Origin: Dysidea avara
Lineage: Eukaryota; Porifera; Demospongiae; Dictyoceratida; Dysideidae
Direction: 5' to 3'
Assembly (NCBI RefSeq): GCF_963678975.1
Contig: NC_089278.1
Coordinates: 13,063,959-13,127,958 of the forward strand
DNA length: 64,000 nt
A program made the translations under genes and the position numbers. The notes beneath the pieces were generated by a model. The model was not told where the DNA came from. It did not search any database and worked only from the letters and a program-made list of their open reading frames with translations. How positions within the stretch are numbered: the stretch's first letter is position 1; each line of letters opens with the position of its first letter. This document shows, piece by piece, positions 1 to 10,745 of this stretch.

Positions 1-2730
1 ATGACTGGACAGGTGCAGAGGTAGTTTCTTCCATGTTGAATTGTGGACGTAAGTTTCTGAAGACAATTAATACATACCCAAAATAAATATAGATAGATGC
101 CCTCCTCATAGGCTACTGAGAATAGTAAATTGAAAGAGGCTAGAACTTTAGGAAACACCATTAAACACTAAATTAATTTATAAACAATGAAGTTGGGATC
201 TGAGTGATAAAATATAGTGACACAAGAGATATGCTTCTTGCAACATATGTGGCCGCATTGGCACGTTATTATATTTCAATGCCAAAGTAGTTTTCTCACA
301 TAGCTATGGTACAAGTCTCTTTATTTATTGCTTAGATTGATACTTCATTTTAAAAATAATATTGTTTTTTCTCTGTTATAGCATAGCTGTGAAATAGCTA
401 TATACATACACTGTGTCTGTTTTATTGCAATATCATACGTGACTGTTGTATTGGGATGACTGCTTTATTAGAGTATCTCGATTTCAAAAGTGGGAAATAT
501 TCGTTTTCTACAGTGAAACCAATTGTTATAAATCAGCTAAATCATTATAAGAGGCCCTGCTCTGTTTTGCTGATCGTTATTAGTGCAAACATAACAGTTA
601 AGGGGCATGGTTTCCATGCTTTGTTTCTCTAGTTAACTGATCATTATGGGTGCAGCTATCTACTCCTTCTTAAGAGCTTCACATAATTTTTATTGTATGA
701 ACCTGCAAGGAAAGTGTTGATACAGAAAATTAATGCCTCAATATGGTTTCCCTCACAAAAAAGATGATAAATGTGACTGAATTTTTGGAAAAACATTCCT
801 AATCGCACATTAGAAGTTTTAAGATAAACGGTTTTAATGAATTCAAATCAGCATAACTCGCCAAGGATAGCAAGCATGCTTTACACAGAAGATGCATCAA
901 TCTATTACCTTTCAGACCACTTCCAGTACTTGTAACTGCTTGTAGAGTTTCCTGCCAAATAAGATAGAGAATCTGAGCAGTTGGACAAGCGAAGTAGTAT
1001 CACGAGTGCTCACAAAGGGGTGGAGTAGAGGAGGGTGGAAGTGGTTTGATTGCTATTAAAATGAATTATGCTAAACCATTGATTTCTGGATAAACTAAAA
1101 TGTGTGGACGATATAACAAAGTGTGGCATCATTGTTTTGGTTTAGAATATAAATACCTTGCTAGCGGCTAGTATTGCTGTGCACGAAATATTGTTCCATC
1201 AGTTTTGCCCAGACAACTAAGCGCTTTTACAAAACAAACTACATCATTTTAATCCTTACATGAAATGAAGCACAACCAAAATATCTAGCGATCATCAGCA
1301 ATCACCACCAGTCGCTAGCTTTTGTATTGGGACTATTGATGTTAACGTGATTAAACTATGCAGTTAAGGTAATATTTTCAAGTAGTGCCTGAAGTGCTTC
1401 CCCCCTCCTCTGGGGTGGGGGGGGTGGCAGGATGGGCAAGAGATAGACTTCAAAATAGAGGCAGACCATGATTAGAATCCAGACATGGGACTACAGGGCT
1501 GTGCTGGCTTCTCAGTGGCTGATATGTGGCAAAATCAACATAAAAACATCTGGCCAACATTATCAGGCCATCCACCAGTAAACCACTGATCCTTTCCAAG
1601 CCTGACCCTTCACAAGGCCAGAAACTACCATTCAAATTTGAGCTCTCCACACCACCCAGAAAAGACGTCTGTTAAAACCAGCTTTGAGTAGTCTGAGGGT
1701 TAAAACTAGTAGTACGATAGTGTAGCTATCCACTGGTGGTATTAATTTGTCTGATGTGCGATTTGGATTGGTTTTGTAAAAAGGTCCCAAATAGTGGACA
1801 TGGATACATACTGTTTGTGAGTTTGTTATAATGGTGGCTATACAATGTCTCATTTAGCCTCTTGCCTTTTGACTGTGGTCTGTAGCTACGACTACTATCC
1901 ACACACAATTCTAATTTCATATGATTGTTCTATTAGAATAATTAACTGCTCTGTGAATTCTATGGCTGTTCTATTAGAGTACATCAACCATCAATCTTTT
2001 TGTTCAAACTTTTCAATGTTAAAAAAGTTGACTGCTGTGTACACATCTTCCATAATAACTGTTTGATGACTTACTAATATATCACCTCACACTGCAGTGC
2101 ATTCTGAGCAAACCATGCCACTTCATAAGATTAAATGTCCACTATAGTATAACCAAGAGTTCATAATCATGCTGCAAGCATATAGGCAACCATCCTTGTT
2201 TCATGGCTTTCTATCTCTATGATCCCTTGTGTATTTACATATTTCATAATTTATGGCTGGTAAACCAGCGCATATGCTGAATCAAAAGAAACAAATGATG
2301 CCAGACTTATTTTAAAATTAATTACATGACTAAATGCATGTCCCAACTATCAATTACTGAAACGCGATGTGGACATTCTGCTTCGCTCCATGTTCAGCCT
2401 GTTGTACAAGAACAGTATGAGAACAATTGTGAAATTTTCACTCAGTACAAAACTACGGACAATTCTCATAATAGCCAGCAAAGGAAGCCATTGTCTGGCT
2501 ACCCACGAATTAGCACCTATGCAAAAGTGGAGTAAAAAATGCATTGGACACAAAGAAGGACAAAGGTAAGTCCATGATGCACGTCGCATGGCATTAGATG
2601 AAAAGGCACATCTTTGGCCTAAGCAGTAGTGAACAGTGAAGAAATCAAAACCCATTGCGTTTACCGTGGTTGAGCTATGCTTGGCTGAAGGCATCAATTA
2701 GTTAGTAGAAAATCTGTTAAATAAAAAAAA
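1..2730. other. non-coding, no gene recognised
   Basis: AT-rich sequence with only short reading frames that lack homology I recognise. It contains copies of the dispersed word around ctattagagtatctcgat (458-483, and shorter copies near 1925-1985). A G/C-rich tract that could fold on itself lies at about 1397-1432. Nothing else is supported. Confidence 0.6.
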
Positions 2731-3049
2731 GTTAGACACCAAGGCCAAAGGAACTAAGCAATTGAGTAACCTGATGGCCTTAGACTGTAGCTTCCCGAGC
2801 GCAGCAAGGGCGCTACTAAGGGCCTGAGGGATTACTAAATCACTTAATTCCCATTGATTACAGTGTCTAACTTATTTAGACTATGGTTTAAAGTATGTAC
2901 CTTTATAGCCAGAGCATGGGTGTGGGATGAAAGAGCAATGCAGAACAACGGAATGGTTTCTTCCTGAAGTTCTTACAGCACCCACAAAAATAATTATTCA
3001 ACCGGTAGCCAGAGTAACAGCTAGAGCTACAGTAGATACACCACTTAGT
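2731..3049. repeat. composite palindromic repeat, copy A
   Basis: Positions 2731-2871 form an imperfect hairpin of 141 bases that begins gttagacacc and ends ggtgtctaac-like (gtgtctaac at 2863-2871). Next to it, 2872-3049 is unique-looking sequence. The whole block recurs in inverted orientation at about 30588-30910, including the non-palindromic flank (for example the words tatttttgtgggygctgtaag and accggt near the outer end). The block cuts off the 3' LTR of the neighbouring Ty3 element. It has no coding capacity, so it is a non-autonomous or foldback element of unknown family. Confidence 0.8.
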
Positions 3050-3112
3050 ATACTAACAATCATATAGTAACTACCAATACTACAATATATTATACTAAGT
3101 GTCCAGTCTACA
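3050..3112 (-). repeat. 3' LTR remnant of the Ty3 element
   Basis: On the - strand it begins TG at 3112 directly after the polypurine tract. It matches the start of the 5' LTR: tgtagactggacactt here against tgtggactggacaatt there, then a shared tataatatattgtagta and ggtagttactata. About 23 bases present in the 5' LTR are missing, and homology ends near 3050 where repeat copy A begins. Confidence 0.75.
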
Positions 3113-3127
3113 TATGCCCCTCCCTAT
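3113..3127 (-). other. polypurine tract of the Ty3 element
   Basis: On the - strand the bases just before the 3' LTR read aaatagggaggggcata. Such a purine run next to the LTR is where plus-strand DNA synthesis is primed in LTR retrotransposons. Its exact position beside the TG of the LTR supports the boundary chosen. Confidence 0.7.
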
Positions 3128-6100
3128 TTAAAGCTTGTCCTCAAGCTCAAGGCCTGTAAAACTGGGGTGGTCATCGACTTCGTGATGGGTAATGACTTGG
3201 TGGAGTGATAGATAGTCTCTTCAATGAAATGTTCAATTTGTGGTGGAGTCCATGGTGGTAACACACTTTTAGTCATTGTGCTTTCTGAGCTGTCAGCCAC
3301 TGCTTGAAACCGATGCTGCAATCTGTTGTTGTGGACTACTTTCCTCCTTTTGCCATCACTGATTTCAACAGTTACTGGGCTCTTCTTAACTGACGCTACT
3401 CTCCATCCACCCTCCCACTTCCAGCAGCGGTAACAGACAGCCATGCCTTGTCACTCACCATAAAGGAAGGTGCCTTGGTGCATTTGTCATAACAAGACTT
3501 TTTTTTGGTTTGCTGCCTTCACCAGATTAGATTCAACTAAATCCTGCAGTTCAGCAAGCTTAGCTCGAAGGTAATGCTGATATGAGCTAGGATCAAATAG
3601 TGGATGAAGCATGGGGTTCTCTGCCAAACATCAACATGTGCGGGGATACACCTGTAGAGGAGTGAACTGCTCCATATAGAGCAAGTGATAGATATTGTTC
3701 CCAAACAAATTCTTTTTCAATATAAGTGCATAAGTGCAAAGGAGCTGCAACAATGAGCAGTTGAACCGCTCTACTAGGCCATCCCCTTGCAGGTGGTAGG
3801 CAGTGGTATGTGACTTCTCTATCCCAAAGGCATCAACGGTCTGCTTTAGCATTGTACTCTCAAAGTTCTGTCTCTGATCTGAGTGTAAAATCTGAGGTAA
3901 ACCCATGGTAGCAAACAATTTGATGAGTGCCTTTGTTTGTAATGGTGACAGCTTTCTAGTTTAGCAGGGAAATGGCATCGACCCATTTTGTGAAATAGCC
4001 TTGTACAACTAGCAAGCATCGTTGCCATTGACAGATGCAGGTACACTCAGAATATCTACAGCTACCATTTGCCAGGGCTTGCCTATTAGTTTAGATGTCA
4101 GGGGTGCTCGAGATGGTAGCAGAATGCTGGCATTTTTGACACTGTTGGCAGTATGTCTCCATCATGTTGACCCAGTAAGTTTCATTAAAACCCTGCATGG
4201 TGACCAGTTTGCTGGGGAGTCATGGCATTGCTGTAGGGCTCTTGGTTGAAGGCTCTGAAGTAAGATTGGTTCAGTTACTGCAGTTCCATGAGGTTGTGGG
4301 GTATACCATTGGCAAAGAACGCTGTCATGTAGCAACAACTGAAGCCACAGCTTGCAGTATCGAGAAAGTGGTAATCTGTGCCACTGGTGTGCAGTTAGCT
4401 GGTTCCTGGACTTCTGTACAACTTCATAGGCTGAACAGAGTGTTGGGTCTGCTTGTTGTGCCTGCTGGATGTTGTTCTTGATTGGATCAGTTACACAACT
4501 GTGTGGCTGCAACAACAGGAGAGGAAGAAGTGTTTCATGATAGTGCATCAGCATTACCATTGTGCCAGTGGTTATCATCACAGAAGATGGAGGGCCTGCT
4601 CTGCTGGTGGGCATTGGCCATGCAAGAGTTTGACTTTGTCATCAGGTATCACAAAGGTTGGAGTGGTGCATGATCAGTAAGTAGTTCAAATGACCTTCCT
4701 AGCTGGTACAGTCTGAATTGCTTCAATGCAAATACTATAGCCAAACACTCTTTCTACATCACACTGTACTGCTGCTCTGTTTGGTTCAGTGATCTACTTG
4801 CATACACAATAACATGACCGCTTTGTTCCAAGATAGCACCCACACCAATGGAACTTGCATTGGTTTGTAACACAAAAATAGGTGACTTCAGGTCAAACTG
4901 GGGATAGGCGAGTACTGGGGCTTGAATGAGCTTGTTCTTCAAAGTATTGAACGCAATGAGACACATTCAGTGGACCAGGTAAACTGGGTTTGCTTCTAAG
5001 TCAAGTTGTGGAGGGGTTTGGCAATATCCGAAATCCCTGTATATAGCGGCGGTAGTAAGATTCTGGCTCTTGAATTTACAAACCTCTTCAACACTGGTTG
5101 GGGTTGTCCAATCATTCACCGCCGAGACCTTTTGCAGATCTAGTGATATGACTCACTGTTGACAAAGCTATGTGGTACTTACTACCTCTGAGGGTAAGAT
5201 TGGCCTCCCTTAGTCAACTAAACACTCTTCGGAGGTGCTGAACATTTGTTAGCTGAGTGAACAAATGACAAATGGTAAATTTTGAAACAGTTGATTTATC
5301 ATTCTCCGGAAGGAGCTTGGGGCTCCAATCAGTCCAAACAGCATACTTCTAAACTGACATAATTGGTCCTGGGAAAATGCAGTCCTGGGGGTTGACAGGA
5401 ATCTCTGTCAATATCCACACTTTAGGTCCAGGGTACTGAAAATTCTGGAGTTTGCCAACTTGTCCTGCACTTTGCAAAGGGTAAGGGTAAATATCTTTCT
5501 GTATTTTCTTGTTTAACTCTCGGTAATCCACACACAAGCGGATATCTCACCTGATTTCTTCCTAACAAATATTGTGGGTGCCATCCATGGGCTGCAACTC
5601 TCCTCAATAAAGCCCTGCCATAGCATTTCATGGATTTGACATTCAACTTTGTAGTGGCCAGGAATTCACCGTGGAGGCACCCTTACTGGATTCTCTGTGG
5701 TTGGAATATGGTGGTAAGCTAAGGCAGTGGCACCTGGAATTAATCTGAATAAGTGTCTGTATTCTTGAAGCACATTACTAATGGTCATATCACTGCTCCA
5801 AGGTATGTCATATGTTACTGGTTGGTTGTAGTCTACAATGTCATGGTCTGAGGTAGCACCAATAGCAGCAGTGGAACATCGCTTGACTTTGGCTTCTACA
5901 ACAGTATCCCACAATGGTTGTGCACTATTTAACTCTGACGCATTTTACTACACTGTAACTAAAGTCTAAAGTCTAGGCACAGAGGTAAAGTCTAGGCACA
6001 GATAGTGTTTGTAAAGGAAATCAGTTCCAAGTATCACTGGATAGATTAAAGAGTCCACAATGAGAAACTGATGTGTTGCTGTAAACTCATCTGTCATATT

Positions 6101-6260
6101 TATAGTTGCTTCAACATAACTGATAACAGGCAGTGGTTCACCTGAGGCTTGAGATTTGGTGAGTGTTCATTTGAAATTGCTTTACTGTGACACAGCAAGG
6201 ATTCAGATGACCCAGTATCAAGCATGATTTCGACAGAAACTCCTCCCACCTTCCCAGTAA
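3124..6260 (-). pseudogene. broken Ty3/gypsy pol (PR-RT-RNaseH-IN)
   Basis: Fragments occur in the usual order on the - strand. The protease active-site motif LDTGSSESLLC is near 6240-6200. Reverse transcriptase pieces are VDYRELNK near 5535 and MLFGLIGAPSSFRRMI near 5350-5290. The RNase H connection is at 4966-4690 (TNASSIGVGAILEQSG, YASRSLNQTEQQYSV). The integrase core is at 3918-3640 (GLPQILHSDQ, HTTAYHLQGDGLVERFN), followed by a C-terminal tail to 3124. In-frame stops and frameshifts separate almost every block. The piece that should join RNase H to the NADALS motif lies on the opposite strand at about 4562-4664. The protein would have copied and integrated the element; this copy cannot. 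Confidence 0.88.
4562..4664 (+). other. microinversion inside Ty3 pol
   Basis: Every other pol block of this element reads on the - strand. Here the + strand encodes QWLSSQKMEGLL followed by WALAMQEFDFVIRYHKG, the typical end of the Ty3 RNase H region. On the - strand the sequence just above (to about 4665) ends ELLTDHAPLQ, and just below (about 4570) it resumes NADALS. The + strand segment fills exactly the missing piece, so about 100 bases have been flipped in place. Junction coordinates are good to about 5 bases. Confidence 0.75.
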
Positions 6261-7092
6261 TCACTGTGGCATTGTTCCCACAGTGACTAGTTGTGGGCCT
6301 ACTGACGGAGACAACAACTGCCCCAGGCCCTGTCCATTTCCCTGCGGGCAGGTTCTCCACCCATGGCCTTGTTGGCCACAAGTAAAGCAAAATCTTGGAT
6401 CCTGACGTATTGGGCAGTGGTACCACAAGTGGCCAGCCCGGTTGCAAAGAAAGCAACGTTTAGCTCTAGGGTCTACAATTGCTGGTGCCCTGGGCCTGGG
6501 ATTGGACTGGCATGTATTGAGGGCTGCCACTTGTGCAGTTAATTCAGTAATTTGTTGTTGTAGCTGAAGAAATTCATTAGTATAGGTTGTGGTTGGGCAG
6601 TAGCAACAGTGGTATGCTGTTCAACAGTCATTATGATCTTGGCTCTCTCAACTGCTGTCTTTAGGGTGTTGGTAGCTCCAGTGGCTGGAAGTTGTTTGCT
6701 CACTTCATGGGGTAAACCCATCGACTGGTGTAATAGTAACTGTTCCAATGTCTGAACAGATATCTCCAGCATTGCTTGGATAAGTAGTTGTTTTAGTTCG
6801 TGCACATACAGGGAAAGTGATTCTCCCAGACATAAAGCACATTTGTGGAAGTTGTCCAGCGATATAAAACTCATCGGCTTAATGGTGTCAATTATCTTCT
6901 TTTTAGTCACAGCATAGTCTTTCTGTTCCTCCTGTGTTAGTTCTAACCATCTGCCAATGCTTTTCCCCCTAAAAAGGTGGGAAACATGAGCACTATTTTG
7001 CTATCCGTTTGCACAACTACATATCTTGAAGCGTTGAAACCACTCAGATGCCTTCCCTGTGTTGAAGGGTTTTGGTAAAGTAAGTTAGACAT
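6261..7092 (-). pseudogene. broken Ty3/gypsy gag
   Basis: The capsid-like part is read at about 7070-6539 in shifting frames (PKPFNTGKASEWFQRF near 7070, then TKKKIIDTIKPMSFISLDNF). The nucleocapsid part at 6530-6261 has two CX2CX4HX4C knuckles, CFLCNRAGHLWYHC and CFTCGQQGHGWRTC, which bind nucleic acid in gag proteins. At least two frameshifts are needed to connect the parts. The first ATG (7092-7090 on the - strand) overlaps the last three bases of the primer-binding site. Confidence 0.85.
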
Positions 7093-7104
7093 CCTCTGCT
7101 ACCA
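7090..7104 (-). other. primer-binding site, tRNA-iMet
   Basis: On the - strand the sequence tggtagcagaggatg begins two bases after the 5' LTR ends. From memory of the metazoan initiator methionine tRNA 3' end (..CATCCTCTGCTACCA), this is a 15-base perfect complement. It is the expected site for priming minus-strand DNA synthesis, and it fixes the LTR edge at 7106. Confidence 0.85.
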
Positions 7105-7105
7105 C

Positions 7106-7256
7106 TGTAATAAAGGTAATGCATGCCACAAGGTTCACTCACAAGTTCTTAAATTAACACTCAAAATAATCACGTGCCGCTATATATAGTAACTACCAAA
7201 TACAAGTATCACGTTCACTCCTACTACAATATATTATACCAATTGTCCAGTCCACA
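7106..7256 (-). repeat. 5' LTR of the Ty3 element
   Basis: About 151 bases, beginning TG at 7256 and ending CA at 7106 on the - strand, with the primer site next to it. The first 60 or so bases match the truncated 3' LTR at 3112-3050. This is short for an LTR but within the range known for the family. Confidence 0.78.
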
Positions 7257-9809
7257 GTATGATGTATACATTACCCAAATTAAGTAATTGAGTTTCTGGT
7301 TTCAAGTTTACATGTAAAACTTGTTTCTTTGTAGGGAGTTTACTCGAAGGCAACATGAAGAAAAGAAGAATGGAAAGAAAGGCAATTGTACAATTCTGTA
7401 GTAGTAAACACAAAGATACTGAACATACAATCATGCAGCATTGTGTTCGTCAATGAACATGGAAAATTTCATTTTTAAGACTATAACCTTATACTGTCAC
7501 AAAGTATGACCTCTCAAACCACACGATTTGCTGTACAAACAGCAAATCAACCATTCCCAAATAAGGTCATGGGTAGTTCAACATCCAGCAGATGTCATGG
7601 GTTCTTCTAGGGAGTTGTGTTTAAATCTTTTGAAGAGTGTTGCATGGACACCTTTACAAACACACTAGTAAAAAAATTTCTTGGTAAGGAATTCATTCCC
7701 AGATTTGCCAAATATCTGTTAATATTCCCTGACTATACTGTATACCTGGCCTGCCTGGCTACATTAAATACAATTAAATTTTAAAATACTTGAGGACTGG
7801 ACTGATGACGTATTATTATAAAACCAGTAAATACTACACCATGGCAACTGTCACAGCAGGGATGGCTGTATTAACACCACTGATATGTAAAAAAAAAAGT
7901 CACATGCTAACTGCTAATTCCTAATGTTCATTGTAAATGGTACCAAACTATTGTTGCCAAATGTAGATATGTTTACTCGACATCTCAAGTATGTAATTGA
8001 TGGTCAGAGCTGCAGTACTCATCAGTATAGGAGAGAGGGTCTGTATATTCTCAATAGCCATCTTGTGGAGAATAAATGTTTTAAATATGTCCAAGAAAAA
8101 GCAATCTGGCTATGCAAGCTTGGAATATCAACTACACTTTTAAAGTATTGGTTGTGTCTTTAATATCGGTTCATTAGAAAACCTGTATTGGAAATAGACA
8201 ATAAATATCGGATATTGGTATTGGATGGTATCAGTACAGCCTTAGCAAGCTATAGGCAATGTACATAACAAGGAAGCATGGCTCCACAAGGCACAAGAGA
8301 TTAAACTAACCTTAAACGTATGTGAAAGAAAAACAATATTAAGTATTTGTGAAGTGTTGAAGTCACTGTTTATTTGCTATCACATGTCGTGAGTGGTGAA
8401 AAATATATATTTTTAATGAGTGAATAACTTTAGAACTGTGTAATAGTGGTCATGAATTAGCTTTTGTGGATAGCAATGAAGAAACAACTCTTAGCCTCCA
8501 GCTAACTGTAGATCTCCCTCTCCTCATGCTGATTCTGACATCGTGCATTCTCAATAATTTCACAGACCAATTGCTATAGAAATTTTAGTGCCACATTAGC
8601 AATTAAAGTCTACATTATTTGATCCTGTTCACAATATGCTTGGTATTTGGCATGTTCAAGGTTAGTGTTTACAAACTCAGGTTGCAACCTTGTGTTTTGA
8701 CACTTTGCATACTTTTTATGCTATTTCACATTTTATTTAGAGTACTTTTGTACATACACAAATATGATAGCTAGCTATATGGTATAGTTACATGTTCAGT
8801 TCACTCTTATTTCTATTTATTGATTACATATAACTTTACAGCATATGCACAATTTCCTATATATAGGAGATACAATTCCAACTGAATTTGTGTGTAACAT
8901 GTATGTGACTCCATTGTTTATTCTACACTACATAATTATGACTTGTATATAGCTAGCTCTGATTAGAATATATAGCTGCTAAGACGTGCACAATTCCAAC
9001 GTACAGTGAATGCATATGTAATCCTGGGTCAGTATAAGTACAACTGCTAACAGTTTGAATGAACCTGGACATTCAATTACATGATAACATTACACACCAT
9101 GCTTGATTTAATATAGAAAATCATATGTAAACCTTTAACCATGAAACATGAGATTCAAATATTTTGACATATATCCTTGAAAGTAGCTATAGAATCATAC
9201 ATATTGTGCATTGATAACCACATGATCTCTATTTGCTGCATGTGTAGTTACATTAATCAACTATTCACTATCTTACTATCCCTCTAGAGATGTAACCATA
9301 GAATGCAGAAAAATCACTACCTCCCCTCCCAATCAGTTCTATATACTTTATACATTCATCAGTTATCGTAAAGTAGTTGGTGACATTCACAGTGCTTCAT
9401 TCCAAAACCCACATGCATACATGCACACATCCATTGAGTTGGTATAATATGCTACATATAATTACTTGCAAGAACTACACCAGTGGTTTAATATATTATC
9501 ATATGCAACTAAACATCACATAACTCTAAGCTGGTATCAACACCTACCGGCTGAAATAGACATCCAAAACCACACAAGAATCTTTTTCATTTATCTATGG
9601 ATTTTCCTGTAGTTGAGAATCAACTCATTCACTTAATTGTCACTAAAACAAATAGGGTTTTAATATCACTATCATACCAAATGCATGTTCAGCACACATG
9701 TCAGCCTACCTGAGACCATCTAACTACTTGAATTAAATTAGAAGACTATAAGTATTTTTTCATACTATACATATAATTATTAAAACATTACAGTGAATAA
9801 AATCACAAA
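7257..9809. other. non-coding, no gene recognised
   Basis: AT-rich with scattered short frames only. Near 8165-8240 there are atcgg/ggtattgg words resembling the interior of the hAT-like element at 33106-33687, probably a fragment of that family. Nothing else is supported. Confidence 0.55.
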
Positions 9810-9815
9810 TTTATT
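9810..9815 (-). terminator. polyadenylation signal, first methyltransferase gene
   Basis: The - strand reads aataaa here, about 54 bases past the stop codon of the methyltransferase gene that ends at 9869. This is the canonical animal cleavage and polyadenylation hexamer at a plausible distance. Confidence 0.5.
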
Positions 9816-9868
9816 CACAAGCATAAATGAATATTCTGCATAGCCATAGCAGTTATATAGCAAAAGAA

Positions 9869-10639
9869 TTATATTTTCCTAGCTATCATAATTCCATCTG
9901 CTACTTTTAGCAGTACTACTTCAAATCGACAATCATTTTTAAGCATGTCATTTATTCTAAACACACCGTTTACAGACTTATCAACTTGTGGATCAACAAC
10001 TTTGCCTCCTTGAAGTGCATTATCAATGACAAACAAGCCTTCTGGACATAGCAGAGTGTAAACTGGTTCAAGGTATGAGGGATAACTCTTATTAAAGGCA
10101 TCCAAGAAAGCAATATCATATGTGCCACTTTCCCCATCTTTAATCATCTCAGAAAGACCTTCTTCAGCATCTTTTATGCGTATGTCAATCTTATCACTTA
10201 TCCCTGCTTCAGCAAAAAATGGTTTTCCATTTTCTATGTACTCTGAATTAATTTCCAGACCAACAACTTTCCCGCCATCTGATAGCCCAAGTGCCAATGC
10301 CATAGCTCTACATCCAAAGAACATTCCAATATCAATAGCCTTTTTGGCATTTAAGGATTTGGTAAGTATTGTAAGGAAAGTGTCTTGCTCAATGGCTGTA
10401 GTCATGATTCCTTTAGAATGAGAAGTAGACAACTTGTGAAGTTTCTTCAGTACAGGATTAATGGTGGTGTGATCAATTACATAGAGATTAATAGGATCAT
10501 TGTTCTCGTAGGTCTTGTCAGTGCTAGGCAATCTTTTGTCAGAATGAGCACTTTTCTGACCCAGTAGGTAGAGCAGATAACCTGTTCCAGCAGCTGCCAA
10601 ACTAGCACATCCTACACCAGCAACAATCTTCCAATTCAT
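9869..10639 (-). CDS. COMTD1: COMTD1-like O-methyltransferase, copy 1
   Basis: Single-exon frame of 256 residues, close to the roughly 260 residues usual for animal COMTD1. It starts with a hydrophobic anchor (about 5-27). Then comes a class I SAM-dependent methyltransferase fold of the catechol/caffeoyl-CoA type: motif I AIDIGMFFG (101-109), the acidic SAM-ribose residue in VVGLEIN (E129), metal-site Asp180 in FLDAF, and Asp-Asn at 206-207 in FVIDNA. The usual DADK reads DAFN, so the catalytic-region Lys is absent here but present in copy 2. Start chosen at MNWK because homology with copy 2 (MDWK) begins exactly there; an in-frame upstream ATG at 10726 would add 29 unconserved residues. Predicted to methylate a small hydroxylated substrate at a membrane; the substrate is unknown. 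A 1:1 relation to vertebrate COMTD1 is not shown. Confidence 0.85.
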   Translation of the reverse strand: MNWKIVAGVGCASLAAAGTGYLLYLLGQKSAHSDKRLPSTDKTYENNDPINLYVIDHTTINPVLKKLHKLSTSHSKGIMTTAIEQDTFLTILTKSLNAKKAIDIGMFFGCRAMALALGLSDGGKVVGLEINSEYIENGKPFFAEAGISDKIDIRIKDAEEGLSEMIKDGESGTYDIAFLDAFNKSYPSYLEPVYTLLCPEGLFVIDNALQGGKVVDPQVDKSVNGVFRINDMLKNDCRFEVVLLKVADGIMIARKI

Positions 10640-10734
10640 ATTGGTCATCTGTATAAACCATGCACATGACTTCGAAATGACAACAATAAACACACTGCAC
10701 AAATAGCTTATGTGTGATACTTTCATAGTTTGCC

Positions 10735-10745
10735 ATATATAAATT
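10735..10745 (-). promoter_or_regulatory. possible TATA-like box
   Basis: The - strand reads atttatatat about 95 bases upstream of the chosen ATG (10639). Transcription from about 30 bases downstream would begin after the upstream ATG at 10726, which fits use of the MNWK start. This is position and composition only. Confidence 0.3.

Larger units (their letters stand above)
3050..7256 (-). mobile_element. Ty3/gypsy LTR retrotransposon, degenerate
   Basis: Read on the - strand the order is 5' LTR (7256-7106), primer-binding site, gag with two CCHC knuckles, aspartic protease, reverse transcriptase, RNase H, integrase, polypurine tract and a truncated 3' LTR (3112-3050). This is the domain order of the Ty3/gypsy (Metaviridae) family. 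No envelope frame is seen. Many stops and frameshifts break both gag and pol, so the copy is dead. The far LTR is replaced by repeat copy A, so no target-site duplication can be read. Confidence 0.9.

Noticed and set aside
10122..10567. Open frames on the + strand across methyltransferase copy 1
   Set aside because: Antisense shadows; the same shadow occurs in copy 2 because the - strand genes are similar.
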